From positions 1 to 8,635 of the forward strand of contig JAZQXT010000094.1 in assembly GCA_045633005.1 (NCBI GenBank): DNA of 8,635 bases, read 5' to 3'. Position 1 is the first letter of the stretch. Each line of letters starts with the position of its first letter. The notes under the pieces are model-generated. The model was not told where the DNA came from, did not search any database, and was given only the letters and a program-made list of their open reading frames with translations. Positions 6,318 to 8,635 of this stretch are shown here, piece after piece. The position numbers and the translations under genes were made by a program. Origin of the DNA: CAG-390 sp045633005. Lineage in GTDB: Bacteria > Bacillota > Clostridia > Oscillospirales > CAG-272.

Positions 6318-6433
6318 TATTTGCCGCAAGGCAAATACATCATACGCGCTATGCGCGTATATCATGCGCGAAGCGTATATCATATTTGCCGTAAGGCAAA
6401 TACATCATTGTAAAAACGCTCCGCCGTTTTTAC
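6318..6433 (-). repeat. Hairpin array C: five short stems with ATGATRT-type linkers (- strand)
   Basis: On + coordinates the stems are TATTTGCC/GGCAAATA (6318-6325 and 6330-6337, loop GCAA), ATACGCGC/GCGCGTAT (6342-6349 and 6353-6360), ATGCGC/GCGTAT (6364-6369 and 6373-6378, one G-T pair), TATTTGCC/GGCAAATA (6383-6390 and 6395-6402, loop GTAA) and GTAAAAACG/CGTTTTTAC (6410-6418 and 6425-6433). Linkers read on the minus strand are ATGAT(G/A)T-like. The order of its first three units matches array B, but the stems have changed in a pair-wise, compensated way. Confidence 0.85.
6410..6433 (-). terminator. Hairpin directly abutting the stop of the Cys-Asp protein gene
   Basis: On the minus strand GTAAAAACG pairs perfectly with CGTTTTTAC around the six-base loop GCGGAG. 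It begins at the base after the TAA stop codon (6436-6434). The T-run lies within the stem's descending arm, so it may act as a weak intrinsic terminator or as a 3'-end protecting structure. It is also the first unit of array C, and mirrors the AAAACG...CGTTTT unit that ends the opposing gene. Confidence 0.6.
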
Positions 6434-6754
6434 TTATTCCTCGTCTTCGTCCTCGAAGTCAAGCTCGTCGAGCTCGTCGCAATCGCAGTCGCAGCAGTCG
6501 CAGTCGCAATCGCAATCACAATCGCAGTCGCAATCGTCGTATACGAACTCCTCAACCTCGCCAAGATCCTGATCGATCTCCTCGATGTACTCGCCGAGGT
6601 ACTCGATATCCTCGTCGATCTCGGCAATAGCATCGGTCATCTCGCCGAGAAGCTCGATCATAGCGGCAATAAGCTTGCCCTCTGCGGTGGTCTTATCGTA
6701 ATCAAGTCCGTCTGCAAGACCCTTGAGATATGCTGCCTTTTCAGTAAGTGCCAT
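6434..6754 (-). CDS. CD1247 N-terminal-type small acidic protein with Cys-Asp repeat tail
   Basis: The 106-residue protein begins MALTEKAAYLKGLADGLDYD, which I recognise as the CD1247 N-terminal domain found in small clostridial proteins, often next to EF-P. After the domain comes a strongly acidic heptad-like helix (about residues 31-71, probable coiled coil), then residues 73-93 alternate Asp and Cys, with ten cysteines (75, 77, 79, 81, 83, 85, 87, 88, 90, 92). The end is DELDELDFEDEDEE. Such dense Cys/Asp could bind metal ions, but this is inference and no classical zinc-finger spacing is present. The start has GCGAGGT (6768-6762) 7 bases upstream. It follows efp by 18 bp on the same strand and is almost certainly co-transcribed with it. 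The Cys-Asp stretch comes from alternating GAC/GAT and TGC/TGT codons, a low-complexity tract able to change length by slippage. Molecular function unknown. Confidence 0.85.
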   Translation of the reverse strand: MALTEKAAYLKGLADGLDYDKTTAEGKLIAAMIELLGEMTDAIAEIDEDIEYLGEYIEEIDQDLGEVEEFVYDDCDCDCDCDCDCDCCDCDCDELDELDFEDEDEE

Positions 6755-6772
6755 TTTTGCTACCTCGCTTAA

Positions 6773-7336
6773 TTATTTACCTGCGCGAGAGAGATACTCG
6801 CCGGTTCTGGTGTCGATCTTAAGGATCTCGCCAACCTCGATAAAGAGGGGAACCTTAACCTCTGCACCCGTCTCAAGAGTTGCGGGCTTAAGAGCGTTGG
6901 TTGCGGTGTTACCTGCGAAGCCGGGGTCGGTGTCGGTAACCTCAAGCTCAACGAACGTGGGGGGCTCAACGCTGAATACCTTGCCCTTGTAGGAAACGAG
7001 CTTGCACATCATTTCCTCCTTAACGAACTTGAAGGACTCGGGAAGAACGTCGGCGTTAAGGGGAGTCATTTCGTAGGACTCCATATCCATAAAGTAATAA
7101 AGCTCACCGTCGTTGTAGGAATACTGCATATCGCGTCTTTCGATGAAAGCGCTGTCGAATTTATCGGTAGGGCTGAAGGAACGCTCGATCACGGCACCCG
7201 TGATAACGTTCTTCATCTTGGTGCGGACGAAAGCCGCGCCCTTACCGGGCTTTACGTGCTGGAACTCGATAACCTGAAATACGTTACCGTCCATTTCAAA
7301 TGTTACGCCGTTTTTAAAATCGCCGGCTACTACCAT
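6773..7336 (-). CDS. efp: Elongation factor P
   Basis: The 187-residue protein matches EF-P over its full usual length. The N-terminal KOW-like domain carries the exposed loop HVKPGKGAAFVR with Lys32, the residue that is post-translationally modified in many bacteria. The middle OB domain includes DMQYSYNDGELYYFMD. The C-terminal OB domain contains VEPPTFVELEVTDTDPGF and ends IDTRTGEYLSRAGK, the family signature. EF-P binds between the ribosomal P and E sites and relieves stalling at consecutive prolines. The start is fixed by a perfect GGAGGT (7350-7345), 8 bases before ATG at 7336. No poxA/epmA, epmB or ymfI-like modifier gene is in the window; the PGKGAA loop resembles the B. subtilis type, which uses a different modification from E. 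coli. The gene has its own promoter and is followed by the CD1247-type gene. Confidence 0.97.
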   Translation of the reverse strand: MVVAGDFKNGVTFEMDGNVFQVIEFQHVKPGKGAAFVRTKMKNVITGAVIERSFSPTDKFDSAFIERRDMQYSYNDGELYYFMDMESYEMTPLNADVLPESFKFVKEEMMCKLVSYKGKVFSVEPPTFVELEVTDTDPGFAGNTATNALKPATLETGAEVKVPLFIEVGEILKIDTRTGEYLSRAGK

Positions 7337-7390
7337 GTTAATATACCTCCGTGGTTTTGGTTTTTTGTCTGGGTATTCATACTTACATAT

Positions 7391-7419
7391 ATTTTATAAT
7401 ATTTTCGCGCGGATTGCAA
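7391..7419 (-). promoter_or_regulatory. Promoter of efp
   Basis: On the minus strand TTGCAA (7419-7414, 4 of 6 to the -35 consensus) is separated by exactly 17 bases from TAAAAT (7396-7391, 5 of 6 to the -10 consensus). Transcription would start near 7384 and give a leader of about 48 bases before the efp start. The 122-bp gap between the serine dehydratase stop and efp (7337-7458) shows no convincing terminator, so read-through from upstream may add to this promoter. Confidence 0.65.
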
Positions 7420-7458
7420 TAGCTTTTTACAACTTTTTCGTTATTTTCGCGCTTTTTA

Positions 7459-8634
7459 TCAGAAAAACTTTGCAAGTCCGCCCGTTGAAGTCTCCCTGTA
7501 CTGATGTCCGAGGTCCTTTCCCGTTTCGTACATCGTGCGCACGACGGTGTCAAAGGATATCATTCGCGTGCCCGTAAGGAAGTTTGCAAGCGAGAGCGCG
7601 TTTATCGCGCGCATCGCGGCAACGGCGTTGCGCTCGATGCAGGGTATCTGCACGAGACCGCAAACGGGGTCGCAGGTAAGTCCCAAATGATGCTCAAGCG
7701 CCATCTCGGCGGCGTACTCTATCTGGTCGATGCCCATATCAAAAAGCTCGCAAAGCGCCGCCGACGCCATGGAGCAGGCTGTGCCTATCTCCGCCTGACA
7801 GCCGCATTCCGCGCCCGAAATTGACGCATTTTGCTTGACTATGTTGCCGATAAGTCCGCCCGTGGCAAGCGCGCGTATCATTTTTTCGTCGGAAAACGAC
7901 TTCTTTTCCTGCATATACACAAGCACGCTCGGCACTACGGCGCACGCGCCGCAGGTGGGGGCGGTAACTATCGTCTCGCCCGCCGCATTCTGCTCGGCGG
8001 CGGCAAAGGCGTAGGCGCAGACCATACGGTTCTCGCGCGTTTCGGGGCGCTCGTCAATATGACCGCGGTTGTAAAGGAGCTGTGCGACGCGCGTAACGCC
8101 AAGCCCGCCCGGGAGCGTGCCCGTGGTGGTAAGTCCCGCGTTTATCTCATCCTTCATCGTGCGCCAAACGCCGTAGAGGAAATCACGAATGCCCTCGTCC
8201 TCGTGGCGGAAAACATAGTCGCAAAGGCGGATATTTTCCGACTTGCATATCGCGCTTATCTCGGCAAAGCCCTTTTCCGCGTAAATTTCGGGCTTTTCTA
8301 TTTCGGGAACGCCCTCGACGCGAATATCTCCGCCGCCTATCGACATTATGCGGCGGCGCGCTATCTCGACACCGCCCTTGTAGGCGATGATATCGAGCGT
8401 GTTCGCGTGCGGAAGCTCGTTTTCGGGCGTTTCGGTGTCGAAAATTATCTCAACGGGCGCGGGAGCGAGGGTCTCGATTATCGCCTTGTCGGTGCAATGC
8501 CCCTTGCCCGTCAGCGCGAGGGAGCAGTAAAGAATTACCTTGTAGGAGTCTGCGTCGGGGCAAAGCTCCTTGATATAAAGGCACGCGCGCTCGGGGCCCA
8601 TGGTGTGCGACGAGGAAGGTCCGCGTCCTATTTT
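7459..8634 (-). CDS. sdaA: L-serine dehydratase, iron-sulfur-dependent, single-chain (5' end outside window)
   Basis: The enzyme deaminates L-serine to pyruvate and ammonia using a [4Fe-4S] cluster. The frame stays open to the window edge, and the codons upstream of the ATG at 8601 read KIGRGPSSSHT, the conserved serine dehydratase motif, so the true start lies just outside. Order: beta domain (about the first 100 residues, including SSSHTMGP and SIGGGDIRVEG), linker, then alpha domain (GLTTTGTLPGG, IVTAPTCGACAVVPSVL, NASISGAECGCQAEIG, LTCDPVCGLVQIPCIERNA, ending RETSTGGLAKFF). Numbering from the Met at 8601, Cys268, Cys310 and Cys321 have the spacing of the three cluster ligands known from the Legionella enzyme. 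Cys217, Cys220 and Cys314 lie nearby; the last replaces the Gly of many homologues. The visible part has 391 residues, so little is missing; E. coli SdaA is longer, about 454. Cytoplasmic. Confidence 0.95.
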   Translation of the reverse strand, partial: KIGRGPSSSHTMGPERACLYIKELCPDADSYKVILYCSLALTGKGHCTDKAIIETLAPAPVEIIFDTETPENELPHANTLDIIAYKGGVEIARRRIMSIGGGDIRVEGVPEIEKPEIYAEKGFAEISAICKSENIRLCDYVFRHEDEGIRDFLYGVWRTMKDEINAGLTTTGTLPGGLGVTRVAQLLYNRGHIDERPETRENRMVCAYAFAAAEQNAAGETIVTAPTCGACAVVPSVLVYMQEKKSFSDEKMIRALATGGLIGNIVKQNASISGAECGCQAEIGTACSMASAALCELFDMGIDQIEYAAEMALEHHLGLTCDPVCGLVQIPCIERNAVAAMRAINALSLANFLTGTRMISFDTVVRTMYETGKDLGHQYRETSTGGLAKFF

Positions 8635-8635
8635 A

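Noticed and set aside
5450..6433. CRISPR array
   Set aside because: The constant part is only about 7 bases and the variable parts are self-complementary hairpins of differing length, not spacers of uniform size. No cas gene is present.
6280..6630. A plus-strand frame of 116 codons with an Arg/Ser-rich end
   Set aside because: It starts within the terminator repeat, and its Arg-rich part is the antisense of the Cys-Asp codon tract of the real minus-strand gene.
8599..8601. ATG at 8601 as the start of serine dehydratase
   Set aside because: The conserved SSSHT motif is encoded in frame immediately upstream of it, so the start lies outside the window.

Overview
The window looks like part of a chromosome from an uncultured gut-type Clostridia (Firmicutes, Oscillospirales- or Christensenellales-like). 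The evidence is a B. subtilis-type elongation factor P with a downstream CD1247-N-terminal-type protein, an Fe-S single-chain serine dehydratase, strong AGGAGG ribosome sites, and noncoding repeats of a style I associate with that group. The taxon is an inference; no rRNA or marker tree is possible here.

Layout, left half (+ strand): the 3' part of a YgiQ-family radical SAM gene (2-1621, start outside the window); 24 bp later a membrane-anchored, propeller-like protein of unknown function (1646-3133); a near-consensus extended -10 promoter (3196-3224) driving a large acidic exported protein of unknown function with strongly biased codons (3281-4864); an intrinsic terminator (4879-4913); and a flavin reductase-family protein (4942-5472).

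Middle (5450-6433): almost 1 kb with no credible gene, lying between convergent genes and almost entirely built from nested repeats. Three arrays of short perfect hairpins are joined by 6-8 base linkers of the type RTGAWRY (5450-5565, 5651-5705, 6318-6433). Two direct copies of a 77-bp unit carry a strong bidirectional terminator (5571-5647 and 6239-6315). Between these copies lies a 481-bp fold-back element (5747-6227) with a MITE-like inverted-repeat element (5924-6056) at its exact centre. The first hairpin of the left array contains the stop codon of the flavin reductase gene, and the first hairpin of the right array abuts the stop codon of the opposing gene. This is the most unusual part of the window.

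Right half (- strand): a small CD1247-N-type protein with a Cys-Asp alternating tail (6434-6754), elongation factor P (6773-7336) with its own promoter (7391-7419), and most of an L-serine dehydratase (7459-8634, start outside the window). EF-P and the Cys-Asp protein are 18 bp apart and probably form one transcript.

The genes do not form one pathway. They are mostly housekeeping or orphan genes around a noncoding repeat hotspot placed where two transcription units converge.
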